Of a DNA stretch of 21,528 nt, positions 7,246 through 14,452 are shown one piece after another. Each line of letters opens with the position of its first letter. Positions within the stretch are counted from its first letter, which is position 1. Below the pieces are notes generated by a model that was not told the DNA's origin, did no database searches, and was given only the letters and a program-made list of their open reading frames with translations. Source of the stretch: JADJQU01 sp035490315 (GTDB lineage Bacteria; Planctomycetota; UBA1135; GCA-002686595); contig DATHET010000171.1 of NCBI GenBank assembly GCA_035490315.1, positions 1-21,528 of the forward strand, read 5' to 3'. Made by a program: the position numbers and the translations under genes.

Positions 7246-8820
7246 CTACAGCCAGGGCGTGACGTCGAGCGCCGACGTGAGACCGCTGCTGTTCGGCGCC
7301 GCGAAGCCGGGATCGCGGCTCCAGGCTTGCAGCTGGTAGGTGTTGCCGAGCACGAGCAGCGCCGGATCGGGGTTGCCTCCGGCGAGTCCCTGGGCGAAGG
7401 CGTTGAAGTTCAATGCGTACCCGCCGCTGCAATTGGGAGTGGGGAGCTTCGGATCATTGCCCGAGTTCTGCCCTGGCGTGCGCCGGATGCCCGAAGGACC
7501 GATGCACAGCGTGCCGCCCTGGAAAGGCGTCGACGCATGGACTCCGTTCAGCTTGTAGATGAACAGACCCGGCTTCGAGTTGAGCACGTTGCTCACGTAC
7601 ACCCAGTAAGGCCGCGGGTTCGACACGCTGGGCGTGCCGATCGCGCGGATCGTCGGAACGCAGCCCTGCGAGTTGGTCTTCGCGGTGCAGTAGTGCTCCC
7701 AGGCGCCCACGCCGGCGCACATGTGGATGCGCATGGAGCTGCTTTGCATGTTCGACGTCACCACGTCGGCGAAGCCATCGCCGTTCAGGTCGGCGGCCAC
7801 CGCATCGTAGGCGGACTCAGGGATCGGCGAGGTGAGCGTGAAGGCGAACTCGCCGCCGCCCACGCCGACCAACACCGACAAGGACGTGGGAGTGCCGAGA
7901 TTGCAGGTGATCAGATCGGGGCGACCGTCGCCGCTCACATCGGCGATCATCACCGACGCCGGACTGGGGTTGCCCGTGCCGATGTGGTAGCTCTTCGCCG
8001 CCTCGAGGCCGCCATTGCCCTGGCCAAGGAAGCGATACACGAGGCCATTCCCCAAGCCGGGGACGACGACGTCGAGCTTGCCGTCCGCGTTCACGTCCCC
8101 CACCGCGAGGCCTTTCGGTTCGTTGGCGTATTCGCTATCGACCAGGTTGAAGTGGCCGTTCCCGTCGCCGAGGTGCACGGTGACGCGATCGTCGAGATAG
8201 CAGGCCGTCACGCAATCGAGGGTTCCATTCGCGTCCATGTCGGCCAGGCGAATCCGCTCCGCCGAAAATCCGATGTTGAAATTGCTCGGTGATCCGAGGC
8301 CTCCAGCACCGTTGCCGAGCAGCACGGAAAGGTCGTTCGTGTGCTGGTTGCCGGTGACGATGTCGAGCTTGCCGTCGCCATCGAGATCGCCGGCGTCGAT
8401 CCACACCGGGAACGACGTGCTCGGCGTCGCGAAGAGCGTTGCGGCCCCGAAGCCGCCGAGTCCGTCGCCGAGCAGCACCGACACGTTGTCGGTCGAAGAG
8501 TTGACAGTCACGAGATCCGGCTTGGTGTCTCCGTTCATGTCCGCCACGACCAGCGAGCGCGGCGTTGCTCCGACGGGGACCGCGGGCTGCGGATTGAACA
8601 TCCCGGTTCCCGTGCCGAGGTACACGGAGACCTTGTCCGTGTAGTAGTTGGCGACGACGAAGTCGAGCTTGCCGTCCGCGTTCAAGTCGACGAGCGTGGA
8701 GCCGTAGGTCCCACCGAGCGCCGGATACCAGTAGTCGACCGGAAAAAGTGTTCCCTGGGCAGCCGCCGTGCCGGTCAGGAATGCGAGGAACGCTGCGCTC
8801 TGGATCGTGCGGAAGCCCAT
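7246..8820 (-). CDS. Secreted FG-GAP/VCBS propeller protein with C-terminal 4-Cys module (paralogue 1)
   Basis: A 524-residue protein. The ATG at 8818-8820 has GAGG 8 nt upstream; a GTG three codons earlier is embedded in that GAGG and is less likely. The signal peptide ends TAAA|Q (cleavage after residue 21). Seven FG-GAP/VCBS units follow, each with a calcium-binding D-x-(N/D)-x-D-G-x-x-D loop: DLNADGKLD, DMNGDTKPD, DLDGDGKLD, DMDANGTLD, DVNADGKLD, DVSGDGRPD and DLNGDGFAD. This is the pattern of a seven-bladed integrin-alpha-like propeller. The C-terminal module (377-524) has YC, GC, LC and NC and ends DVTPWL. The gene is a tandem paralogue of 9105-10679: signal peptide, 5' leader and C-terminus are nearly identical. 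Ligand unknown. Confidence 0.9.
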   Translation of the reverse strand: MGFRTIQSAAFLAFLTGTAAAQGTLFPVDYWYPALGGTYGSTLVDLNADGKLDFVVANYYTDKVSVYLGTGTGMFNPQPAVPVGATPRSLVVADMNGDTKPDLVTVNSSTDNVSVLLGDGLGGFGAATLFATPSTSFPVWIDAGDLDGDGKLDIVTGNQHTNDLSVLLGNGAGGLGSPSNFNIGFSAERIRLADMDANGTLDCVTACYLDDRVTVHLGDGNGHFNLVDSEYANEPKGLAVGDVNADGKLDVVVPGLGNGLVYRFLGQGNGGLEAAKSYHIGTGNPSPASVMIADVSGDGRPDLITCNLGTPTSLSVLVGVGGGEFAFTLTSPIPESAYDAVAADLNGDGFADVVTSNMQSSSMRIHMCAGVGAWEHYCTAKTNSQGCVPTIRAIGTPSVSNPRPYWVYVSNVLNSKPGLFIYKLNGVHASTPFQGGTLCIGPSGIRRTPGQNSGNDPKLPTPNCSGGYALNFNAFAQGLAGGNPDPALLVLGNTYQLQAWSRDPGFAAPNSSGLTSALDVTPWL

Positions 8821-8825
8821 GGTTT

Positions 8826-8900
8826 GCACCTCGAGTTGGAGCCTCGTGCGCCGGTGCCCCTTCGCCTCGACGCCTCATGAAGTTTAGGGCATCCCCTAGC
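8826..8900 (-). promoter_or_regulatory. 5' leader and putative promoter of FG-GAP paralogue 1
   Basis: Bases 8826-8872 match 10685-10731 upstream of the second paralogue with two mismatches over 47 bp. Further upstream, on the minus strand, both share GGGGAT(G/C)CCCTA(A/G)ACT. The TAAACT/TAGACT part could be a -10 element. Conservation outside the coding region suggests that the leader was duplicated with the gene and perhaps kept for regulation. Confidence 0.5.
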
Positions 8901-8983
8901 GGCCGCAATCCCGAGGGACACGCGTGAAATCACCACGATCGTTCCGACATCCGCGGCGCATTGCGGACGCGGGGAAGCCTGCT

Positions 8984-9087
8984 TGTTCAAGCAGGTGGTG
9001 GAATACCGGGTACCGGTGCACCGCCGCGGTGCAGCGCGGTCACCAGGCTGGTTGCGTGTTCAAGATGGCGGTGGAATACCGGGTGCC
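8984..9087. repeat. Two direct half-copies of the palindromic element (copy 4)
   Basis: Right-arm sequences occur at 8984-9014 and 9057-9087 in the same orientation, with four mismatches over 31 bp (TGTTCAAG...GGTGGAATACCGGG). Neither has its own inverted partner. The first has gained a local 8-bp hairpin (CCTGCTTG TT CAAGCAGG, 8978-8995), and another small palindrome (TGCACCG CCG CGGTGCA, 9017-9033) lies between them. Seen from the minus-strand gene ending at 9105, the nearer copy starts 17 nt after the stop codon. This looks like a rearranged or decaying element. Confidence 0.75.
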
Positions 9088-9104
9088 GCTCGAACCGTCC
9101 TGGC

Positions 9105-10679
9105 TCACAACCAGGGCGTGACGTCGAACGCCGGCGAGAGCCCGGAGTTGTTCGGCGCAGCGAAGCCCGGGTCACGGCTCCAGACCTGAATCTGATAGCT
9201 GTTGCCGATGACGAGCAGCCCGGGACTGGGATTTCCACCGCCCAGGCCCTGCGCGAAAGCGTTCCAGTTCAAGGCATACACGCCTTCGCAATTGGGCGAT
9301 GGGAACTTCGGATTCGTCCCCGAGCTCATGCCTGGCGTGCGCCGGATTCCCGAGGGACCGATGCACAGCGTGCCACCCTGGAAGGGAGTGGAGGCCTGCG
9401 ACCCGTTGACCGTGTAGAGGAACAGCCCTGGCTTCGAATCGAGAACGCGGTACACGTACACCCAGAACGGCCGCGCGTTCGAGACGCTGGGAGTGCCGAT
9501 GCCGAAGATCGTCGGAGTGCAGCCCTGCGAATTGACCTTCGCAGTGCAGTAGCGCTCCCAGCAGCCCACGCCGGCGCACATGTGGACTCGGATGCTGTCG
9601 GCGATCAGGTTCGAGGTCACCACATCGGCGATACCGTCGCCGTTCAAATCGCCCGCAACGGCATCGTAGGCGTCCTCCTGGATCGGCGAGGTGAGCGTGA
9701 AGCCGAAGTCGCCTCCACCCACGTTGACGAACACCGTCATGGAATCGGGATTGCCGGCGTTGCACGTGATCAGATCCGCTCGACCGTCGCCGCTGACGTC
9801 CGCGAGCATCAGCGAAGTCGGATAGTAATTGTTGCCATGCATCCAGTAGTTCTTCGGCAACTGCAGAGTGCCGGCGCCGCTCCCGAAGAACACGTACACA
9901 TTGTTGTTGGTGCTGGCGGTGGCGACGTCAGGCTTGCCGTCCGCATTCATGTCACCCACGGCAAGACCGAACGGGGACGGCGCGAATATGTCGAAAAAAG
10001 CGCTCATGTTGCCGTTCCCGTCGCCGAGCGCGATGACCACGCGATCGTCACCCCAGCACGACATCACGCAGTCGAGCTTGCCGTCCACATTCATGTCGGT
10101 CAGCTGGATCCGCTCCGGGGTGTACCCCATGGGGAAGTGCCTAGGGCTACCGAAACTTCCCGCTCCATTGCCGGGCAGGACGGAGAGCTCATTGGTCGAC
10201 TGATCGCCGGTGACGAGGTCGATGTCCCCATCGCCGTCCAGGTCGCCCGCGACGATCGATGAAGGAAACGTCCCGTTCCCCGTCGGGAAGAACGTCGGAG
10301 CGCCGAAGCCCCCGAGACCGTCGCCGAACAGGACAGCCACGACGTCGTTGCTCGAATTGACCGTGATCAGGTCGGGCTTGTTGTCGCCATTCAGCTCCGC
10401 GACCGCGAGCGCTCGGGGCGCTCCTGCGCCGACGGCGACCGGCGGCTGCGCATTGAACAGACCGGTGCCCGTGCCGAGGAAGATCGAAACACTGTCCGCA
10501 AAGTTGTTGACGACGAAGTAGTCCAACTTCCCGTCGGCATTCACGTCGGCGAGCGTGCTGCCAAATGGCCCATCGACGGCGGGGTACCAGTAGTCGACCG
10601 GGAAAAGCGTCCCTTGAGCAGCGGCCGTTCCGGTCAGGAATGCAAGGAACGTTGCGCTGCGAATCGTGCGGAAGCCCAT
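9105..10679 (-). CDS. Secreted FG-GAP/VCBS propeller protein with C-terminal 4-Cys module (paralogue 2)
   Basis: A 524-residue protein, the same length as its neighbour at 7246-8820. The ATG at 10677-10679 has GAGG 8 nt upstream. The signal peptide ends TAAA|Q. Seven FG-GAP units are visible: DVNADGKLD, ELNGDNKPD, DLDGDGDID, DMNVDGKLD, DMNADGKPD, DVSGDGRAD and DLNGDGIAD. The second has Glu in place of the first Asp. The C-terminal module carries all four cysteines (YC, GC, LC, NC) and the DVTPWL ending. Divergence from paralogue 1 is concentrated in the propeller, whereas signal peptide, leader and module are nearly unchanged. This fits duplication followed by change in the presumed binding surface. 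A half-copy of the palindromic element follows the stop codon. Confidence 0.9.
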   Translation of the reverse strand: MGFRTIRSATFLAFLTGTAAAQGTLFPVDYWYPAVDGPFGSTLADVNADGKLDYFVVNNFADSVSIFLGTGTGLFNAQPPVAVGAGAPRALAVAELNGDNKPDLITVNSSNDVVAVLFGDGLGGFGAPTFFPTGNGTFPSSIVAGDLDGDGDIDLVTGDQSTNELSVLPGNGAGSFGSPRHFPMGYTPERIQLTDMNVDGKLDCVMSCWGDDRVVIALGDGNGNMSAFFDIFAPSPFGLAVGDMNADGKPDVATASTNNNVYVFFGSGAGTLQLPKNYWMHGNNYYPTSLMLADVSGDGRADLITCNAGNPDSMTVFVNVGGGDFGFTLTSPIQEDAYDAVAGDLNGDGIADVVTSNLIADSIRVHMCAGVGCWERYCTAKVNSQGCTPTIFGIGTPSVSNARPFWVYVYRVLDSKPGLFLYTVNGSQASTPFQGGTLCIGPSGIRRTPGMSSGTNPKFPSPNCEGVYALNWNAFAQGLGGGNPSPGLLVIGNSYQIQVWSRDPGFAAPNNSGLSPAFDVTPWL

Positions 10680-10684
10680 GGACT

Positions 10685-10757
10685 GCACCTCGAGTTGGAG
10701 CCTCGTGCGCCGGCGCCCCTTCGCCCCGACGACACTTCGAGTCTAGGGGATCCCCCG
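10685..10757 (-). promoter_or_regulatory. 5' leader and putative promoter of FG-GAP paralogue 2
   Basis: This is the counterpart of the leader at 8826-8900. The first 47 bp are almost identical, and a shared block containing CCCTAGACT lies upstream. The copy sits between the gene and palindromic element copy 5, whose left arm begins at 10776. Confidence 0.5.
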
Positions 10758-10775
10758 CAACCCGCAATCCCAACT

Positions 10776-10873
10776 GGTACCCGGTATTCCACCGCCATTG
10801 ATTACACGCCCGCCGTCCGGCGCAGGTGCCGGACGGCGGGCGTGTAAAAAATGGCGGTGGAATACCGGGTACC
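10776..10873. repeat. Palindromic element copy 5 (nested perfect hairpin)
   Basis: Outer arms at 10776-10798 and 10851-10873 are perfect 23-bp inverted repeats (GGTACCCGGTATTCCACC...). A second perfect 18-bp stem (10804-10821 with 10828-10845, starting ACACGCCCGCC) surrounds a 6-nt loop. Only a 5-nt internal loop separates the two stems, so the RNA would form a hairpin of about 41 paired bases. It begins 4 nt after the stop codon of the radical SAM gene. The arm uses the ATTCC variant where copy 1 has AAAGC. On the minus strand TTTTT occurs inside the structure, not after it. Confidence 0.9.
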
Positions 10874-10877
10874 GCGC

Positions 10878-12449
10878 TCAGTCCATGTGCGCGACCACGC
10901 GCTCGTCGCCCATCTGCAGCGAAATGGCGAGCTGCTGACGTCTCGGGGCGAAGTAGCGCTTGAACATGTTGATCATCACCGTGTCGTAGACGCGCATCAC
11001 GCCCTTGGTGAGCACGCGGTAGGTGAAGTCGACCGGTGTCGAATACCGGATGCCGTGCAGACCCTGGGCCCGCGCGTAGAGCTTGGCCTGCTCGGCGACC
11101 AGGTACTCCGCGTACAGCATGTACATGATCAGGTACGGCCGGGCCATCCACTTGATCTTGATCGCGCGGGGCACGATCGGCATCAGCCAGGGGTAGCGCA
11201 CGGCGAGCGGGAACCACTTGTGCAGGTTCTCGATCTCGCGCTTGTTGTCGTAGAGGATCGACGAGGTGCGGCGGAAGTTGTCGGGGAACTCGTCGTAGGC
11301 CGAGATCGCGTAGCCCATCTCGCGCGTGATGTTCTCGATGTCGAACTGCGGGTAGGGCTGCATGATCGACACCAGCGGGTGGTCGGTCTTGCACTCGATG
11401 TTGAGCCGCAGCGTGTCGAGCTCGTCCTCGATCGTGCCGCCGGGCCCGCCGAGCATGTTGAGCGTGCCGAGGCGAATCCCATGCTTGCGGATCCAGAACG
11501 CCGAATCGACGAGCTGCTTGCGCGTGGTGTGCTTGCGGAACACGACGTTGCGCACGTAATCGCTCGCGGCTTCGAAGGCGATGCGCGCATAGACGCAACC
11601 GGCCTTGGCGAGCAGCTCGATGTGGTGCTCGCTGGTCATATTGGCCATGAGGATCACGTCGAACGGCAGCCCGATCTCCTTCGGGTAGCGATCGCAGAAC
11701 TCCTCCATCCAATCGTTGCGCAGGTTGAAGATGTCGTCGACGAAGTGGACGAACTTCAGGTTGTACTTGGCCTTGACCTGCTTGATCTCCTCGAGCAGGT
11801 GCGAGACCGAGCGCTTGCGCACGTACTCGGAGTTCTTGACGTTGTAGACCTTCTTCTTCCAGGCGTGGTGGAAGCAGAACGAGCAGGGCATCGGGCAACC
11901 GCGCTGCGAGACGAACACCTTGCGGTCCGCGTCGCGGTACACGGCGCCGGCGTCGTAGATCACCTCGCGGTCGGGGAAACCCAGCGAGTCGATGTCCATC
12001 ACCAGCGGGCGCTGGGGGTTCTTGATGATCTCGCCGGTGACCTTGTGCTTGAAGTGGAAGTTGAGGCAGTCGTAGTAGTCCTCACCCTTCTGCATCCGAT
12101 CGAGTAGCTCGACGATCGCCTGCTCGCCCTCGCCGCGACAGACCGCGTCGATGCCGACTTCCTCGACCATCTCGGGGGTGAAGGTCGCGTGGGGTCCGCC
12201 GAAGAGCGAGAAGACGTTCGGCTTGACTTCCTTGACCTTGCGGTTGACGTCCACGAGGAACGTGTGGATGCCGGTCGTCACCGAGTAGCAGACCACGTCC
12301 GGGTCGTAGGCCTTGAGCTTGTCCAGCCATCCCGTGTCCGGGATGAACAGGGCCTTGCACTCGTGTCCGGCGTCCTTGATGGCGCGGGACAGCCACATGA
12401 TCCCCAGCATTTCCTGGGGCAGGAACTCCTCGATGAACAGGACTTTCAA
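10878..12449 (-). CDS. B12-binding domain radical SAM protein
   Basis: A 523-residue cytoplasmic enzyme. Residues 1-120 look like a cobalamin-binding domain of the class-B radical SAM type: FGGPHATFTPEM (83-94) and DAVCRGEGEQA (101-111) are typical, and the B12 ligand motif DxHxxG is absent, as in many of these. The radical SAM domain has CPMPCSFC, a CX3CX2C cluster motif at C185, C189 and C192 that binds the 4Fe-4S cluster used to cleave S-adenosylmethionine. Family members catalyse methylations at unactivated carbon or phosphorus, ring formations and related steps; the substrate cannot be told. The start is TTG at 12447-12449 (TTG AAA GTC CTG), because a later ATG would remove the B12 fold. 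GGA lies about 9 nt upstream. No pathway partners adjoin it. Palindromic element copy 5 follows the stop. Confidence 0.88.
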   Translation of the reverse strand: MKVLFIEEFLPQEMLGIMWLSRAIKDAGHECKALFIPDTGWLDKLKAYDPDVVCYSVTTGIHTFLVDVNRKVKEVKPNVFSLFGGPHATFTPEMVEEVGIDAVCRGEGEQAIVELLDRMQKGEDYYDCLNFHFKHKVTGEIIKNPQRPLVMDIDSLGFPDREVIYDAGAVYRDADRKVFVSQRGCPMPCSFCFHHAWKKKVYNVKNSEYVRKRSVSHLLEEIKQVKAKYNLKFVHFVDDIFNLRNDWMEEFCDRYPKEIGLPFDVILMANMTSEHHIELLAKAGCVYARIAFEAASDYVRNVVFRKHTTRKQLVDSAFWIRKHGIRLGTLNMLGGPGGTIEDELDTLRLNIECKTDHPLVSIMQPYPQFDIENITREMGYAISAYDEFPDNFRRTSSILYDNKREIENLHKWFPLAVRYPWLMPIVPRAIKIKWMARPYLIMYMLYAEYLVAEQAKLYARAQGLHGIRYSTPVDFTYRVLTKGVMRVYDTVMINMFKRYFAPRRQQLAISLQMGDERVVAHMD

Positions 12450-12521
12450 GTTAGCGTTCCAGGGTGTGAGTCGAGTTGAGGAGCTGGCAGGTCACCTCTC
12501 GGGGCCTGCCGTGAACGGGAG

Positions 12522-12527
12522 ACTATA
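12522..12527 (-). promoter_or_regulatory. Possible -10 box for the radical SAM gene
   Basis: TATAGT on the minus strand, about 70 nt upstream of the TTG start, is an AT-rich hexamer in very GC-rich surroundings. No convincing -35 hexamer is seen at the usual spacing. The 267 bases between this gene and the next contain no gene I can support. Confidence 0.3.
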
Positions 12528-12716
12528 CCCGAGCAGTCCAGTCCCGAGCGGTTCCCTCATCGTCCGAGGGAAGGGCTCTACCGCAGTCTACCCGTAGCCA
12601 GCTGGCGAGGCGTTCGGCGCAGGTCTTCCGCCCTCGCCGGGGCCCCCCAAGCCCCTGGTAGCGGGCGCCTTGTGACGGAAGCTTCAGACGAGCTCCCGAG
12701 CCGCCCTGCTCAAGGA

Positions 12717-14366
12717 TCAGGGAAAGAGCGTGAACGCGAGCCCGGTGCTCAGCCCGATGTTGTTCGGCGGCGCGAATCCGCTGTCGCGGTACCACGCCTG
12801 GACGTAGAGCACGGAGCCCACCCCGCCACCGAGTTGAGCCAAAGTGCTCTTGGGGATGTCCAGCGCGAACGCCCCGGCGCAGTCGGTCGTGCCCCCCGCG
12901 TTGAACTGCGCCGAGCGCCGGATCGCGCCGCCGACGCACAGCGTCCCGCCGCCGAAGGGCAGCGTGGCGGACTGTTGCGAGAAGAGGAACAGGCCGACCG
13001 ATGCGTGGATCAGCCCGTAAGTGCTGAGTCGAAGATCGTCTCCCATGCTCAGGCTCGAGAAACCGCTCGCGTCGAGCCACGCGATGCAGCCCTTCGAGTT
13101 GACCTTCGGAACGCAACCCGGGATCCCCTGGTAATGAGACACGAAGGGCAGCACGAGGCTCGTCGTGGCGGGTCCGGTCTGGGCCATGAGCAACTCGGGA
13201 ATGCCGTCGCCGCTGAGGTCGCGCACCGCGGCCACGCGCTGAGCTCCCTGGCGTTGACCGTGATATCGCAGAGCTCCCGTCAGACTCGAATGGATGCGCA
13301 GTTCCCCGGGGAAGTAGTGGCAGCAACCGATGCGCTCGATCCCCGCGCTGATCAACAATTCAGGCCGGCCGTCGCCGTCCAGATCGGGATACGTGTCGAC
13401 CAGGAAGCCGAACCCGTTGCCATTGACGAATTGGGTGAAGTCGAACAGGGTCAGGCCGCTCGCGCCGGAAATCATCCGCGCCCTGCCGCTCGGACCGCCC
13501 TCGTATCCGTTCCCTGGTCCGAAGGTTTCGCCGGGCGAGCCGACGAGAAGATCGGGCACAGCGTCCCCATCGACATCTCCAGGCGTCGCGACGGAGGCTC
13601 CGAACCACCACGAGAAGTGTCCATAGGGATTCTGAGGACCCTGGAAATAGCCCGCGACGCCCGGCTGGCTGATTCCGTGGACACTCACGCTGCCGTTCCC
13701 GTTTCCACCGGAGGGATCTCCGACGAGGAGGTCCGGGTTTCCGTCGAGGTCGAAATCGCCGGCCGAAGCGACACAGAAGCCGAAATAGCGGCTGGCGTTG
13801 GGCGGCGGCGCGATCGTGGATAGGGCCGCGCCAGTCCTGCCGGAATGGATTCGAACCAGGCCGGGCGCGGCCAGCAGCGTGTTCACGGCTCCGAGGGCCC
13901 AGTCGCGAGCTCCGTCGAGGTCCAGATCCGCAAGGCCCGTCAACGACACCACGTTGGCTTGCGGGATCTGCCAAAGCACGGCGCCGTTCGCGCCGCTGAT
14001 GCAAGCGACGTAGGCCGTCGCCACCACGACCAGATCTCCCCGGCCATCCCCGTCGACGTCACCGAGCGCCTCGACCAGGCTGCCGAAACCGTCGCCAGGG
14101 GCCAGTCCAGCTACGTCCAGCAGCACTGACAGGTCCACGCCAGAGCGGACGATCAAGTGCCCGATTCCGGCGGGCAACAGATCTGGCTGCGTGTAGGCAA
14201 GATCGCAGACGGAATCACCGTTGATGTCGCCCGCCGCGGCGACGTCGCCCGGCCCGTCGTACTGGGGCCCGGGCCAGTGAGCGAGCACACCCTGCGCCGA
14301 CAAGGCGGGCATGCATGCAAGGAAGGTGAGGGCGAGCGGCGCGGTCCTGGCTGCGAGGGAGTTCAT
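12717..14366 (-). CDS. Secreted FG-GAP propeller protein with C-terminal 4-Cys module
   Basis: A 549-residue protein. The ATG at 14364-14366 begins a signal peptide ending ALSA|Q (cleavage after residue 24); an upstream in-frame ATG would add 27 charged residues before it. Seven FG-GAP units of the integrin-like type follow, including GDINGDSVCD, GDVDGDGRGD, DLDLDGARD, GDFDLDGNPD, GDVDGDAVPD, DLDGDGRPE and DLSGDGIPE. The phrases SGxxGAxLxx and LLVGxPxG between units are typical of FG-GAP repeat proteins. The C-terminal module is a divergent version starting PGCVPKVNSKGC, with LC and DC completing the four cysteines, and ending FTLFP. The gene lies 86 nt downstream of the sigma-factor fusion on the same strand and could be cotranscribed with it. 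Confidence 0.88.
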   Translation of the reverse strand: MNSLAARTAPLALTFLACMPALSAQGVLAHWPGPQYDGPGDVAAAGDINGDSVCDLAYTQPDLLPAGIGHLIVRSGVDLSVLLDVAGLAPGDGFGSLVEALGDVDGDGRGDLVVVATAYVACISGANGAVLWQIPQANVVSLTGLADLDLDGARDWALGAVNTLLAAPGLVRIHSGRTGAALSTIAPPPNASRYFGFCVASAGDFDLDGNPDLLVGDPSGGNGNGSVSVHGISQPGVAGYFQGPQNPYGHFSWWFGASVATPGDVDGDAVPDLLVGSPGETFGPGNGYEGGPSGRARMISGASGLTLFDFTQFVNGNGFGFLVDTYPDLDGDGRPELLISAGIERIGCCHYFPGELRIHSSLTGALRYHGQRQGAQRVAAVRDLSGDGIPELLMAQTGPATTSLVLPFVSHYQGIPGCVPKVNSKGCIAWLDASGFSSLSMGDDLRLSTYGLIHASVGLFLFSQQSATLPFGGGTLCVGGAIRRSAQFNAGGTTDCAGAFALDIPKSTLAQLGGGVGSVLYVQAWYRDSGFAPPNNIGLSTGLAFTLFP

Positions 14367-14452
14367 GTCCGGATAGCTCGGGCCTAACCGGAGTGCTACA
14401 TCGCCTCGGTCGTCGCGCGGAGACAGCGAGATCTCGCGCGGAAGCATTCAGC

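Noticed and set aside
9017..9033. 17-bp palindrome TGCACCGCCGCGGTGCA as an operator
   Set aside because: It lies inside the rearranged half-elements and more likely results from their rearrangement.
10851..12107. 418-codon plus-strand ORF opposite the radical SAM gene
   Set aside because: Antisense of a gene with clear catalytic motifs. Long antisense frames are expected at this GC content.
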